64,000 nucleotides of DNA from Bolinopsis microptera. Lineage: Eukaryota; Ctenophora; Tentaculata; Lobata; Bolinopsidae. Below, piece by piece: positions 12,901-27,900 of this stretch. A model generated the notes under the pieces. That model worked only from the letters and a program-made list of their open reading frames with translations, had not been told where the DNA came from and ran no database searches. Made by a program: the position numbers and the translations under genes. Position 1 is the stretch's first letter. The number at the start of each line of letters is the position of its first letter. Location of the stretch: NCBI RefSeq assembly GCF_026151205.1, contig NC_087077.1:2482001-2546000 (forward strand), written 5' to 3'.

Positions 12901-15900
12901 GACTTATCGACGGTGACCGATTTGGTTGGTGTAACCGACTGGATACAGTTGGATCTGGGAGAAAATTGGAAAATAGGGGGCTTCACTATTCACACAATGT
13001 TCTTCAGTGATTGGTTTTTTTGTCCTACACAGCCCTGTCTCCACAGCATATCAAATTATGAGGTTATTACTAATTAATTACTAATTATAGCAATTTCTAA
13101 TTAAAGCAATTACTAATTATAGCGATCAATTTAACGTGAGTTTAAACTTGATGAGATGACTGGACAGTTTCGTGTTTATCCTACGACCTACACTTATAGA
13201 TAACGTAACTGGTAATAAATTACTAATAATCTGCAAGCACCGCCTAACCGTTTCATATCTCGATTATCAGTTCCTTTCTCAGAGCTGCAAAGACGAAGAA
13301 TCAATCTCTATATCAGTGGGTTTTGAAACTTCCGATCGGTTTGAGATGAACCCAACACACGATTTGACTCAAAACGGTCAGATTTACAATTTCGAATGCA
13401 ATGTTGTCGGTCAGTACATAGGGTTCTTCTCTCTGTCTTTATTTCGGATTTCCGAAATCGTAGTTCTGAGGGGCACAGGTAAATTTAATTAGCAATTAAT
13501 TATTTATTTATTCATTTGATTACTTTTAATTATTTAATTAGTCCAAATTAGTAATTATTTAATAATGTGCGCTGTTTTATTTAACGGTTAAAAATTGTGA
13601 TATTGTATAATATAGTATAATATAATATATATTATGTTGAATGTGTAACATAGTGTGTTGTGTCTCCAAGGAACTTATTCGTTAAGCTGGAAGCTACCTG
13701 AGTAGTTAGAATTACATTTATAGGGCCAGGGTGCATAATTTAATGACCTTTTTCCATACCAGGTCACGCTTGAATATATCTTTTGGGGTATGTTTTTTGA
13801 TGTCGAAGCGTGGTATAAATATTAGAATTTATTGTTATTGGTATTTAATATTTATTTTCCCATAAAGTCTCACTTCTGTCTTCGTAACGCAGTTTTACAA
13901 ATATTTGGCCACCCAAACCAATTTACCCCCATCAGCTGAACTGTGCAAAGCTAACCACTTCTTAAAAGAACCGAACAACATATGTCTTCAATGTGATTCT
14001 GGGCTGTACAGTCACGGGTGCTCTTCCACGAGTTGTACTGAGGATAGGGTTGAGGTCTCAACCAGTCATTGGGGTTGGTGATAACTTTCTCTCAAAACCT
14101 TCAGTTTACAATCCTATAATACCTATAGATCAATTTTGATGTTAATACCGCATTCTAAGCCACAGCCATGTCCTAAGATACGTGTGCGGGAATTTTGGCT
14201 GTCACAAATCACAATCTTTAAATTTTGACTTCTTATTGCCCATCATCAAATACATTTTCAGAGCCATATGGAATCGGAGAAGAACCAGAGAAACTACAGC
14301 CAGAATCTGTATCACAAAGTATAACCACACTATCCCAAAAGGCGTCGTATGCTACAGACAATGATCTGTCTACTTACTCCCTAGCCTCCGCCTCCGATAG
14401 TGACATTTGGTTCAAAGTGGAGTTTTCCCAGGATAAAAACGTTTTTCTGTACGCGGTGCAAGTTTTTCAAGAGTTCTACTCAGACTGGTTCTATTGTCAA
14501 GACCCGGAAGATTATTGTCGTGTGAGCCAGGAAAATTATCAGGTCAGTTTATTATCGTAGACATATTATTATGGTTATTGGTTATCCGTTCATCTTATTA
14601 AATGAATTGCCTAGGAGTAGGACGATTCTTGAATTTTACTGGAATCTTATTATATCTCATTATATTGCCGCAATAATTGCCTGTCAAAGCTGAACGAGGA
14701 AATATAGAATTCATATCAAACAAATTTGCCGAACGACAACTTCTTGGTAACACTGAATAAACGATATGAATAACAGGAGTGCAAAAACAAAGGGACGGAT
14801 ATTCAAGTGGACGTTTACTCAGACGATACCTTGATCAACAACTGTGGTACTATTGAACTAACTGACGGACTAACTCAAACCAGTCAAGAATACCAAATCA
14901 GTTGTGGATATGAAGGAAATGCAGTCCTCTTCAGCAAATCAACGTCTGGCGAAGGTAATTCCTGATCGAAAAATAAATACAATTGAAAATAATACAAACT
15001 GTAGATTATCATGACTAACACAATGTCTTTAGTTAATAATAATAATTCAGTAAACTTATCACAAACTATAATATAACTGGTTAGCAACTCGCCAGGCTTA
15101 AAAGTTTAGAATATAATAATAATTATTACCTCGACACTAATATTACAAAGTTTACTATTTAATTTTGTTAACCAACAGGTTGGATCAAGCTATATGAAGT
15201 GGTTGCGTATACACAAGGTATTGTACACAATTTTGCACATTTTTTGGGTATTGTTATGCTTATAGTTATGATGCAATTTATTGTAACGGACCATAACTGT
15301 AAGGACGTTGATCCTCGTTTTTTCTTTATTTGATCACCTCTAACGCAGTCCTGCCGTGAAAAATAATGACCTTCGCGGGATAACTGACAGTTCATTTTAG
15401 GACCAGTATATTAATTTAATGTTCATAATTAATTGCTGTTTTTAGATAAAAAATATCTAATTCTATATCCTCCCCTAGCACAAGACTGCCCTGGCGGTCA
15501 GCACCTTGTAGCAGAAACCAACACTTGTGTGCTGTGTCTGGAGAACACTTACAGTGCGGGTGGTTTCCTCACCCTTGAGTGTACTTCATGCCCTGAGGGG
15601 TTTACTGCTCCGGCAGGGTTCGCTTCTGAAGAGAGTGACTGTGAATTGGGTACGTGTTTGAATGGTTTATGAGTATGGCCCAACTGTTTTTTAAGATCAA
15701 ATTTAGTACGGAAAAAATTCAAAGGTCAGAAAATAACCGGTTCTTTTGCGATAGTCAAAACGCGACAACTAGCGCTGGATGGCGACAACTAGCGCTATCC
15801 AGCGCTAGTTGTCGCCATCCAGCGCTAGTTGTCGCTATCCAGCGCTGGATAACGCTGGCCAGCGCAAAATATATATGTTCGATAATTGTCGCTATCCAGC

Positions 15901-18900
15901 GCTAGTTGTCGCCATCCAGCGCTAGTTGTCGCCATCCAGCGCTAGTTGTCGCTATCCAGCGCTAGTTGTCGCTGGCTATGCGACACTGTCGCACGCGATA
16001 GTTTGCGATGGCCAGCGCAACTGGCCATCGCAGAAAACAGTTCGATAACTAGCGCTGGATAGCGACAACTAGCGCTGGATAGCGACAACTAGCGCTGGCC
16101 AGCGCTGGCCAGCGCTAAGCGATAGCCAGCGCTGGCCATCGATATCCAGCGCACAATTTTTGCGCTATTACTCGTCAGCTAGCGCTGGCCAGCGCTAGCC
16201 AGCGCTAACCAGCGCTAGCCAGCGCTAACCAGCGCTAACCAGCGCTAGCCAGCGCTAGCCAGCGCTAGCCAGCGCTAGCTGACGAATAATATCGCATTTA
16301 TATTGCGCTCATGGCCAGCGCTGGCTGACGAGTAATACTAATATCGAGCGTGCTAAATCACTCTACAGTCGATCTTCGAGATTGTTCTAAAAGGGCCCCC
16401 GATGGTTGTAACCAACTTGAATCAATGCAATGTATTTTCGGACGCTAATTCCGAATCAACCCCCATGACATAGGGTTAAAATGCTCTCCTGACGAGATAT
16501 TGGCGAAAAACTGTATCGATCACGTGATATGACCGTATAAGAGGCATCATGTAGCCGGTGGGCCCAACATGATACGACATATCTTGACACGTCGGGGTTT
16601 GTCGGGATTTGTCAGGGTTTGTCGGGGTTTGTCGGGGTTTGTCGGGGTTTGTCAGGGTTTGATGGGGTTTGACGGGGTTTCCGGTTTGTCGAGCCTGGAG
16701 GCTTTTTTTTTTTTTTTTTTCTTTTTTTTTGAGTCTCCCAACAAAAAGCCGAGACGGAGTCATCAAGCTTTACGTGGAAAAACACTATACAAGAAGGCCT
16801 CATGTAGCCGGTGGGCCCGAGGCAAAACCCCTCGACAAACCCCGACAAACCCCGTTTGTCGGAGTTTGTCGGGGTTTGTCGGGGTTTGTCGAGCCTGGAG
16901 GCTACATGATGCCTTATAAGGAAGTTAGTCTAATTTCTCGTCGGGGTTAGGGTTTCAGCATATAATGTTTTTGTTAAGGATTGGGTTAGGGTTAGGGTTG
17001 GGATCAGATTAGAGGGTTAGGGTTTCGAAAAGTCGTTCAGAACCAGCTAGAGTCAGAGAATGGGTTAAAAAAGTCACGTTACAGTCGAGTGTAAAGTGAT
17101 TAATCATCATCCGAGTAATATCACAAGTATATGATTTTGATACATTGCGCTGGCTAGCGCTGGCCAGCGCTGGCTAGCGCTGGTTAGCGCTGGTTAGCGC
17201 TGGCCAGCGCTGGTTAGCGCTGGTTAGCGCTGGCTAGCGCTGGTTAGCGCTGGCTAGCGCTGGCCAGCGCTAGCTGACGAGTAATAGCGCAAAAATTGTG
17301 CGCTGGATATCGATGGCCAGCGCTGGCCAGCGCTGGCTATCGCTTAGCGCTGGCCAGCGCTGGCCAGCGCTAGTTGTCGCTATCCAGCGCTAGTTGTCGC
17401 TATCCAGCGCTAGTTATCGAACTGTTTTCTGCGATGGCCAGTTGCGCTGGCCATCGCAAACTATCGCGTGCGACAGTGTCGCATAGCCAGCGACAACTAG
17501 CGCTGGATAGCGACAACTAGCGCTGGATGGCGACAACTAGCGCTGGATGGCGACAACTAGCGCTGGATAGCGACAATTATCGAACATATATATTTTGCGC
17601 TGGCCAGCGTTATCCAGCGCTGGATAGCGACAACTAGCGCTGGATGGCGACAACTAGCGCTGGATAGCGCTAGTTGTCGCCATCCAGCGCTAGTTGTCGC
17701 GTTTTGACTATCGCAAAAGAACCACATAACCTATATATAAAACTCTTAGCTTTTGTCTTTCCAACCTTTGAATGGTTGTATGGCAACTTTTCATTTTTTA
17801 ATTTTTAATATAAATTTAGGACAAAAAAAAGTCAAAGGTCAGAAAATAACCTAAACCTCTTAGCTTTTGTCTTTCCAACCTTGAATGTTTCTTTTAAAGT
17901 TCAAAACGAATACTTTACCGCCAAAATAGAGCCGATAGGTTGTGCGAAATTCATTCTTACGTACTTGTATAAAAATAATTCTAAAATATTAGTTTCTAAC
18001 CAATACTTCTACCAGATTACGTTGATGTTGTCGTAGGACCCTACTCCATCGGGGAGACAGTTGTGCAAGAGGGACTCGATCTCCTTGGAACCACCACCCT
18101 TGCTCAACATGTACAGGGGAAACATTTCAAACACCTTCTTCGGATAAGCTGGTTTCAAGACAGAGTAACAGTTGAAAGCTTATGTAACGACAACACAATG
18201 TCAATAGTGTGCGAGGCAGAGGATCAAGTTATGGTCGTCACAGAATTGGAGCACCACTTCATGTTATACTTTTACTCTCTCGTAGAAGATCAAAATGATG
18301 CGGATAGTCCCCGTAAATTTGTATTGGATTATAGTGAGTGTCGAGAGGAAGAGAGGGAATATGAATTAGTTTTTCTCTCGACCATTCCTTCATTTGGTCC
18401 AACTACTGTGTCAGGTACGATTTTTAAATTCTTTAATTCACATTGGACAGATAAATTACGCTCGGGACGTGTTCACTCTTTATACATGCAACGAAACAGA
18501 GTGTAGTGATAAAATATAAACCTTAATAAATCCTAGATTGTGAGGTTATTCGCGTTGATGACCGTTGGGATCTCTCGATTGCTGCTGTCCCCAGTCAGCT
18601 CCCAGCACAGTCTATGAGTGAGGTGGATGTCGGGTGTGAGGCGGGGTATTTCAATGGAGGTGATAAGGTGATCACCTGTCTGGGAGACAGCTTCTATATC
18701 GTTCAAAATAATGGACCTCTATGTCTTGCACGTGAGTAAAATTGTTTCCTCATCCTACATATTATGCTTGTTATCATTTTTAAAGATGATCATGAAGGCT
18801 TTCAGCTCTAGACAGGTTTTCTGCATTGATTATCACTAATGAAAGTGAAAGTCTTGTGAAAGTGAAAGTGAAAGTGAAAGTAAATGACAGTTAAAATCAA

Positions 18901-21900
18901 ATGAATAACGTCACCTCAGAGCCAGTGGAAGACCACCAGTTTACTGATATAGATATATCACTGAGCGGTGCTTTGCCTGAATGTAACAATGCTGAGGGAA
19001 CTCAGGCAGCAGACTTGGATCTGACGACTTGCACTGGTCAGTTCAAGAGTTGGTTTCTTTTTCTGGATATTGAAGGAATAAATGTATCTTACTTGTCTGG
19101 CACCGTTTACAATGTCCTCTTTTTTGGCAAACAATAACACGCAAAATATCGTACAATTGTAATCTCCGTGTAGACCAACATAATTATTTACCTGTCAGCT
19201 TTTCAAACTAATGACCATCCTCCAGGAGCACAATCAGCAGATGGACTTGAAGAGGCTTGGGTTGACTTTCAATTCGATGAAATAACTTATGTAAACAACG
19301 CTAGCTTATACACTGTCTTTTATGACAACTGGTGAGTCTGTATGATATCTTAAATATAACCACGGTAAAGATACGGATCCTTTGCTGCTTCGCTGGAGGT
19401 AACGAGGATTACTTCAATCTGAAAAAAGTGGTACCTTATCACTGATTTAACCTTCAAATCTTAAAATCCTTGACCCTTATAACAAACATCAGGTATGATA
19501 ACAATGAGGCGTGTGTGTTAAGCGAAGAGGCGTTTCAGCTATGCAAGGAAACAGAGGTTGGGACTACAGTAGATCTTTATCTGGAAGACGATTTAGTTAA
19601 ATCCTGTGGAAGCATCACTGAAAATAAAGGATTAACGCAAGAAGAGCAGATATTTAAGTAAGCTGATGTTTGTGTTTGTACTCATGTATGTTTAAATGGA
19701 CTGTATTTTTGGTTTGAGATGTTTATTTAAAAAATAGTTTTGTTTTGAAAAACGTTTCAAGTGTGTTTTATTAATTTAATGCTTTATTTTAGATTTTCCT
19801 GTGATGGAGTAGGAGACAGAATCAGGATTAGTAATCCGAATTTGGAAGACAATGGAATTGTAAAAATGTTTGAAGTGGTTATCACTTCACTTGGTAAGAC
19901 GCCGTCTAATCAACCTTTATTTTCGTGCATTGTTTTTATCTTTTTTTTTCGTTAGATTGTAAGAAGATAAAATCCACTTCGACGTGGGTAATTTTTATTG
20001 TGAATACGAGTGGGGTATGAATAGTGAATACTCTATCATTCCATTTCCTCAGAGTGTGAAGATCCCGTGACGCCACTAAACGGAATCTTGAAATCACAGA
20101 ATTACACCCACGTTGAATTTCAATGTAACGAGGGTTACATCCTTCTTGGAAAATCCTTATTGACATGCCAGGAGTCAGAAAGCTGGGAGGACAGTCCTAT
20201 TTGTACCCCTGGTAATGGATGTTCAACTGTGGATAATTGATACTTTTTCGATGGTGGATAAGTCAGATAATTTAGGAACAAATTTTAAACAGAAAGCTTA
20301 TATTTCCCCCGTAATGAAAACTTTCACCTTACGTGATCGTATTATACTGTTCGCTCTAAGTCTAAGAGAAATCATACCTGCTAAATTTTAATGTTGTCTT
20401 TTCTCCCGAAGATTGTGGAGAGGTTCAAGTACCTGAGAATGGGGTCGTGGAGTCAACAAACGTTACACAAACTACTTTCAATTGTAACGAGGGCTTCGTT
20501 CTTCTGGGGAGATCAGTTGTGAGCTGTCTTGAATCCAGAGTTTGGGAAAATAGCCCTGAGTGTACAATTGGTAAGAATAGCCAACTTTTATTCTTATGAC
20601 GATCAACTTGAACGTGAGCTTTATCTATTGATTCATATAATTAAGCACTCTGTTCCTATCTTTGTTCCTATATTTGTTCATATCTCAGATTGCGGGGTAC
20701 CTCAGGCACCTGATAATGGCATTTTGGAATTAGAAAATTTCACCCATGCTACTTTCTCCTGCGATGAGAGTTACCATCTAATTGGGAGTTCGCTGGTTAC
20801 TTGCCAGGAATATGGACAATGGGAGGATGGCCCGAAGTGCCATGTTGGTAAGATGAACAGTTATTAAGAGAAGTCTGTAATCTACTAGTCTGATTGGAAA
20901 TTGGAATTGATAGTGATGTATAATTTATACTGTACATTGTATTATACGTATCAATGAGCTTCTGCACGGCATTCGTTTGTGTTGACAATTTCTGCCACAT
21001 GCATATTAGATTTAAAATTATCATATTATTATGAATGTATAAGATGTTCACAATTTATTCATAAATCAATTATTTTATTCCATCAGATTGTGGAGAAGCT
21101 GAAGCACCCTCGAACGGCGTGATAGAATTTCAAAGCTTTGAACTTGTCACAATCAAATGCAACATAGGCTTCGGCTTATTCGGGGAGTCGACGCTTACAT
21201 GCCAGGAGTCTGGATCGTGGAAAACTGGTTCCATCTGCTATTTAGGTTACAAAACACTATTTCTAGTTGTAAATTGTGATTACCTTATCGAAATTTATTT
21301 GAACGGACATTAATTGGACGCTGGAGGCCTTAGCGTTCATTTTAATGTCCGTTCAAATAAAATCCGACAAAGTAGTTAAATTAGATAAAATTAGATAAAA
21401 ACCTTCGAACGTTCATTTTAATATCCATTCAAAATTATGTCGGTTCACGCAATGTCCGGTCAAATTTCACTTACTTTCTGAAATCTAATTTCACCCAACT
21501 TTCCAGACTGTGGAGATCCCCAAACACCTCTAAACGGAATCGTGGAATCAGAAAACTACACTCACATTACCTTTCAATGTATCGAGGGTTATCGTCTTCT
21601 TGGAAACTCAGTAGTGAGTTGCCTTGAGTCCAGAAATTGGGAAGACAGTCCGAAGTGCACGATTTGTAAGATATGAACATACATATTTTAATTATTTCAT
21701 AGCATATAACGTAATACTTTAATTTGCCCCTTATGCCAAAATTTTAACTATTATTATGGAATATAATAATATGTAGAATTAATAACTCAATATTCAGCTA
21801 ATCCAATGCTTGGCGATAACTTTGTTTCTATTTGATAAGATTGCGGAGAAGTTCAAACGCCCCAGAACGGGATGGTGGAATCAGACAATTTCACCATCGC

Positions 21901-24900
21901 CACTTTTAAATGTGACGATGGATTCACTCGACTTGGAAGCTCAGTAATCACGTGCCTGGAAACTGGACAATGGGAGCAACACCCTGAGTGTATCATTGGT
22001 AAGATTGTTGGAAGCACAACTTTTTAAGAAAAGATTTCAATTGAGTTTTGTATTCTGCCAATGAAGTCAATTCTTGGTTTGAAAACCTTTGATTAATCGA
22101 TTTTTCGTAAAATAAATGCAAATATATTCTCCACATCTAGATAGCACAGCTGATCTAGACATCTTGCCGCAGATTGCGGAGACTGTCCAGCACCAGCTGA
22201 CGGTTTCGTGCAGTTCATGAACATGACCAACGCAGTGGTCGAATGTAACTGGGGTTTTATAAACATTGGGAGCACGGACCTGGAGTGTCTTGACACTGGA
22301 GAGTGGCAGGAAAGTCCTCTCTGTATTACTGGTGAGGTTTTTACATGCTGTGGGATTACATTAAAGATAGAATTCCATGATTCCTTAGGTAGCTTCAGAG
22401 TTAATAAGTAAACAAATAAAATTACAAATCTGAGGCTGTAAATATCAAAACTATACACAAATTTGAATGTGGTGAGTGTGACTAAAAATTGTGATTATCA
22501 GATTGCGGCGAGCCTGAGGATATCCTAAACGGCTTCAAAGACTTTGATAACCTCACTAACGCAAGGTTCGTCTGCAATGACGATTTTTACCTTGTTGGGA
22601 ACGAAATGATTAGATGTCTTGAATCAGAGATTTGGGAGGAAACGCCTTGGTGTGCCCCTAGTAAGTAAACTCTGTATGTTGCTGCAGTTTTAACTTTTAT
22701 CCTTTTCTAACATCTTTTTTATTGAAGGAATAAGATGAAAGTTTAGTGAATAGCGGTACTATCAATCTGATCGCACAAAAGTTAACTCTTTGGCTTCGAT
22801 TATTTCATACATTAACCAGATTGTGGGGGAGTATTGGCACCCGCAAACGGTTACGTTGAAGTTCAAAACCTGACCCGAGCTGTCATCATGTGTGATGAGG
22901 GGTATGCTCTGAGTCTGAGCGGAGGCTCCGTAGTTAGTTGTCTTGGCTCTGGACTCTGGAGCGAATATGGTGCTCAATGCGAAATCAGTAAGACTTTTTG
23001 AACTTTCCATGCGTTGTTGTTTGAATATTTTCACTTTAATTTTATAATTTGTAATGTGTTGAGCTATGATTAACGACATATCTTATGTTGAAATTTTTAC
23101 GTAATATACTATAATTTCATGATTTAGTTATTTTGTAAACTTCTCATTGCAGTACCATTCTCGAAGTACATTTATTATGATAAGGAAGAGGGTGCATTAC
23201 AGCTAAGCATGGATAACCCTGAATCGAACGAGGGTTTGTTTGGGATAGTTTCTTTTTCTCAACTCGACCAAGATTCAAATGAAGAGGTGCTTGTTGAAGT
23301 TGAATGGTTTTATGACAAAATCAAGCTCACAAGCTTTTGTAACGATGACGTGTTTGTCACAGAAGGGGAAGAACAGATACTGATTTTTGCAGAATTGACT
23401 CAAGATTTTGTGTTTTACTTTGACACCGAAGAAGGAAGTGACAGTGATCTTCCAAAATATGTACAGTCAATTAGTGACTGCAAAGAAAGATTAACTGACG
23501 GTGGTGTGACGTTCATCTCCACAAACGCACCCAATTTAAAAGAGTCTGTTCTTCCAGGTGAGCTTTTAATTTAATTTTTACAGCATACGACATTTCACAG
23601 AATCCTTTAAATCAAAAACGTAACGATTTAAAAATCATCTAACTAGCTTTAAATAATCAATATCTGCTTCTTGTTCTACCTTTATTGATGTTATAATAAT
23701 CTGAAAGGAAAAATGTTTAGAGCTCGTTAAACTTGAAAAGTATAATAATATACAAATTTTAAAGATTTATAAACGTTTTCATGTACCCAATCACAGATTG
23801 CGAAGATGTCAGTGATCGTTGGGATCACTCAACTGTTGCGTCTCCCAGTCAGCTTCCATCAGAGTTCCAGGATGAGGTGGATGTCGGGTGTGAGGCGGGG
23901 TATTTTAACGGAGGTGATAAGGTGATCACCTGTCTGGGAGACATATACTACCATGTGGGGGATAAACAACCTCACTGTGAAGCAAGTAAGAGATACCTGG
24001 TCACACTTCTCAGAGCACCCCCCCCCCCCCCCCCCCCCCGCTCATTGCAACGACTTCATTGCTTTTTTATGGGATGAAAAACGCTCAAATGACAAGATCT
24101 ACTTTTACCAAGTGTTTAAGGGTTTGTCTAATCGTAAGCTCTTCCTGCAACAGTCGTGTTTTTATCAGGTCCATTGGTGAAACACCGAGTAAATATAACC
24201 AGCGCATCAGTAAGCAGTTCTCTAGACGAATGTGGTGACGCTTCAGGATCAGCAGGGCAAGATATGAACCTAAAAACCTGCAGCGGTAGTAGCAAGTCAA
24301 CCGTTTTTATCATTTTTTACAGTATAACGAGATTTAGAATCATTAAATCCAGCAGCGATCACTCTTATCGGTACATCACTGTAACAGATCAAGTTTTCTT
24401 CCTCTTACTATAAGCAGTAAAATCTATTACCTAGTTCACACTGATTAAACTCATCGTTCAGGATCAGAAGCAATTGATGGCGAGGCTTGGATTGAGTTTG
24501 TTCTTGATGAAATGAGATACGTTAACAATGTCAGCATTTTCACTAACTTCTATGATAACTGGTATGTTGAATTAAAGAAATCTAACTGCAGTTTGATTTA
24601 ATGTCTAAATTAAAGTTCCAAAGTTTAATTGAAAGAATTGATACAATTAAATGTGCTCACGTTACTTAACTTTTGAGATGGACCTCTATAAAAGTTCAAG
24701 CCATTATTCCCAGGTACAATACAAGTGATCCATGTGTGGCTAGTGAAGAGGCCTACAGGTCCTGTAAGATGTTGGAGAGTGGTGTTATAGTAGACCTTTA
24801 CCGTAATGGTGTGTTTGTTAAAACGTGTGGCACAATAACAACAAATCAAGACTTCACCCAAGTCGATCAGACTTATAGGTTTGCGAAAATTGCAGTTTTG

Positions 24901-27900
24901 CAAAATTATCATTGATAAAGGTAAATACGACGAGGTTCAAACGATTTACGGCTTACCCCACCTCTAAGGGCTGAAGCAAGGTTGGGATTTATGGGCCTGT
25001 TTGACTGTTCCATTTTTATCATTTTGCGACTTAAAATATAATTTAAAATTAGTCTCCATTTTCTGCAGTGTTTCATGCGACGCAGAAGGAGATATGGTGA
25101 AATTGAGGAAATCTGCAAGTCACGGTTATATAAAAGTTTATGAAGTTGTTGTCACATCTTTAGGTAAGGGAAATCAAAGCAGTTTTAATTATTCCCAAGA
25201 ATTTACGCCAATGATATTAATCATTAAACCGCTTCATGTTTCAAGAATTCCTGTAAATCATATTTTATATTTCCAACAAGTCAGCAACTTTCTTTCATCG
25301 GTGATTTGCACTTCAAGTTTATTGAGCGTATTTGTAAATAACCGGTTCTTAATGTTACAATAACTACAGTGTATTACTTACAGATTGTCCAGAGTTGACT
25401 GTTTTGAACGGAATAGTGACCACTGACCAGGACTCCAGTCAGTACGTTCTTGTCACCTGCGATCCAACCTGCCGCTATTACAGTTTGTTTATTTTCAGTA
25501 AACACATTTTATTCTCTACTTTTAAAGTTTTATGTGAATGATGGATATCCGTTATCCAGTGTGCACCATCGAATGACTATTTACCTGACTTATCGAATAT
25601 CGAATTCTACCGGACTTATCTTCCCTCCAGCCCTGATTAAAATATTTTGGCAATATTTGATAAACCTCACTCCCAGCTCAAACAAGTATTTTGAATCTCA
25701 CGGACGTTGTCGTGGAAGGAAAAGCTCGGTGTCTAAATGGAAAGTGGACTCCCCTCCCTTACTGTCTTCCAACATGTGAATCTAACATGTGTGATGACAA
25801 GTTGTCCTGCAGGCTGGTCCATGCTATCCCTCTCTGTTATTCGGGTACTGTTGTTATATGGTCGATATAGTATTAGCTGTACCTTGGTAAATTTTAATCA
25901 TTCCTTTCTCGAGAAAGCCTTCACCCATTATAGCACTTCGGACTTCCCGGCAAGTTTAATTTCTGACATCTCCAGAGTAATTTCGATATTCGACAGTTGT
26001 GGAAAACTCCGTACAGTAACTGAGATTTACATCAGGTTGCGGAGAACTCTGTACAGTAACTGAGATTTACATCAGGTTGCGGAGAAGCCCAGGCTCCTCT
26101 AAACTCCGTACAGTAACTGAGATTTACATCAGGTTGCGGAGAAGCCCAGGCTCCTCTAAACTCTGTACAGTAACTGAGATTTACATCAGGTTGCGGAGAA
26201 GCCCAGGCTCCTCTAAACTCTGTACAGTAACTGAGATTTACATCAGGTTGGGGAGAGGCCCAGGCTCCTCTAAACTCTGTACAGTAACTGAGATTTACAT
26301 CAGGTTGCGGAGAAGCCCAGGCTCCTCTAAACTCTGTACAGTAACTGAGATTTACATCAGGTTGCGGAGAAGCCCAGGCTCCTCTAAACTCTGTACAGTA
26401 ACTGAGATTTACATCAGGTTGCGGAGAAGCCCAGGCTCCTCTAAACTCTGTACAGTAACTGAGATTTACATCAGGTTGCGGAGAAGCCCAGGCTCCTCTA
26501 AACTCTGTACAGTAACTGAGATTTACATCAGGTTGCGGAGAAGCCCAGGCTCCTCTAAACTCTGTACAGTAACTGAGATTTACATCAGGTTGCGGAGAAG
26601 CCCAGGCTCCTCTAAACTCTGTACAGTAACTGAGATTTACATCAGGTTGCGGAGAAGCCCAGGCTCCTCTAAACTCTGTACAGTAACTGAGATTTACATC
26701 AGGTTGCGGAGAAGCCCAGGCTCCTCTAAACTCCGTACAGTAACTGAGATTTACATCAGGTTGCGGAGAAGCCCAGGCTCCTCTAAACTCTGTACAGTAA
26801 CTGAGATTTACATCAGGTTGCGGAGAAGCCCAGGCTCCTCTAAACTCCGTACAGTAACTGAGATTTACATCAGGTTGCGGAGAAGCCCAGGCTCCTCTAA
26901 ACTCCGTACAGTAACTGAGATTTACATCAGGTTGCGGAGAAGCCCAGGCTCCTCTAAACTCCTGTACAGTAACTGAGATTTACATCAGGTTGCGGAGAAG
27001 CCCAGGCTCCTCTAAACTCTGTACAGTAACTGAGATTTACATCAGGTTGCGGAGAAGCCCAGGCTCCTCTAAACTCTGTACAGTAACTGAGATTTACATC
27101 AGGTTGCGGAGAAGCCCAGGCTCCTCTAAACTCTGTACAGTAACTGAGATTTACATCAGGTTGCGGAGAAGCCCAGGCTCCTCTAAACTCTGTACAGTAA
27201 CTGAGATTTACATCAGGTTGCGGAGAAGCCCAGGCTCCTCTAAACTCTGTACAGTAACTGAGATTTACATCAGGTTGCGGAGAAGCCCAGGCTCCTCTAA
27301 ACTCTGTACAGTAACTGAGATTTACATCAGGTTGCGGAGAAGCCCAGGCTCCTCTAAACTCTGTACAGTAACTGAGATTTACATCAGGTTGCGGAGAAGC
27401 CCAGGCTCCTCTAAACTCTGTACAGTAACTGAGATTTACATCAGGTTGCGGAGAAGCCCAGGCTCCTCTAAACTCCGTACAGTAACTGAGATTTACATCA
27501 GGTTGCGGAGAAGCCCAGGCTCCTCTAAACTCTGTACAGTAACTGAGATTTACATCAGGTTGCGGAGAAGCCCAGGCTCCTCTAAACTCTGTACAGTAAC
27601 TGAGATTTACATCAGGTTGCGGAGAAGCCCAGGCTCCTCTAAACTCTGTACAGTAACTGAGATTTACATCAGGTTGCGGAGAAGCCCAGGCTCCTCTAAA
27701 CTCCGTACAGTAACTGAGATTTACATCAGGTTGCGGAGAAGCCCAGGCTCCTCTAAACTCTGTACAGTAACTGAGATTTACATCAGGTTGCGGAGAAGCC
27801 CAGGCTCCTCTAAACTCTGTACAGTAACTGAGATTTACATCAGGTTGCGGAGAAGCCCAGGCTCCTCTAAACTCCGTACAGTAACTGAGATTTACATCAG

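Noticed and set aside
16476-16950. Overlapping frames in the centre of the first foldback element
   Set aside because: They are low-complexity translations of G-rich decamers and poly-T, present on both strands, with no domain.
16925-17035. A true chromosome end
   Set aside because: The TTAGGG words are few, degenerate and inside an intronic element with gene sequence on both sides.
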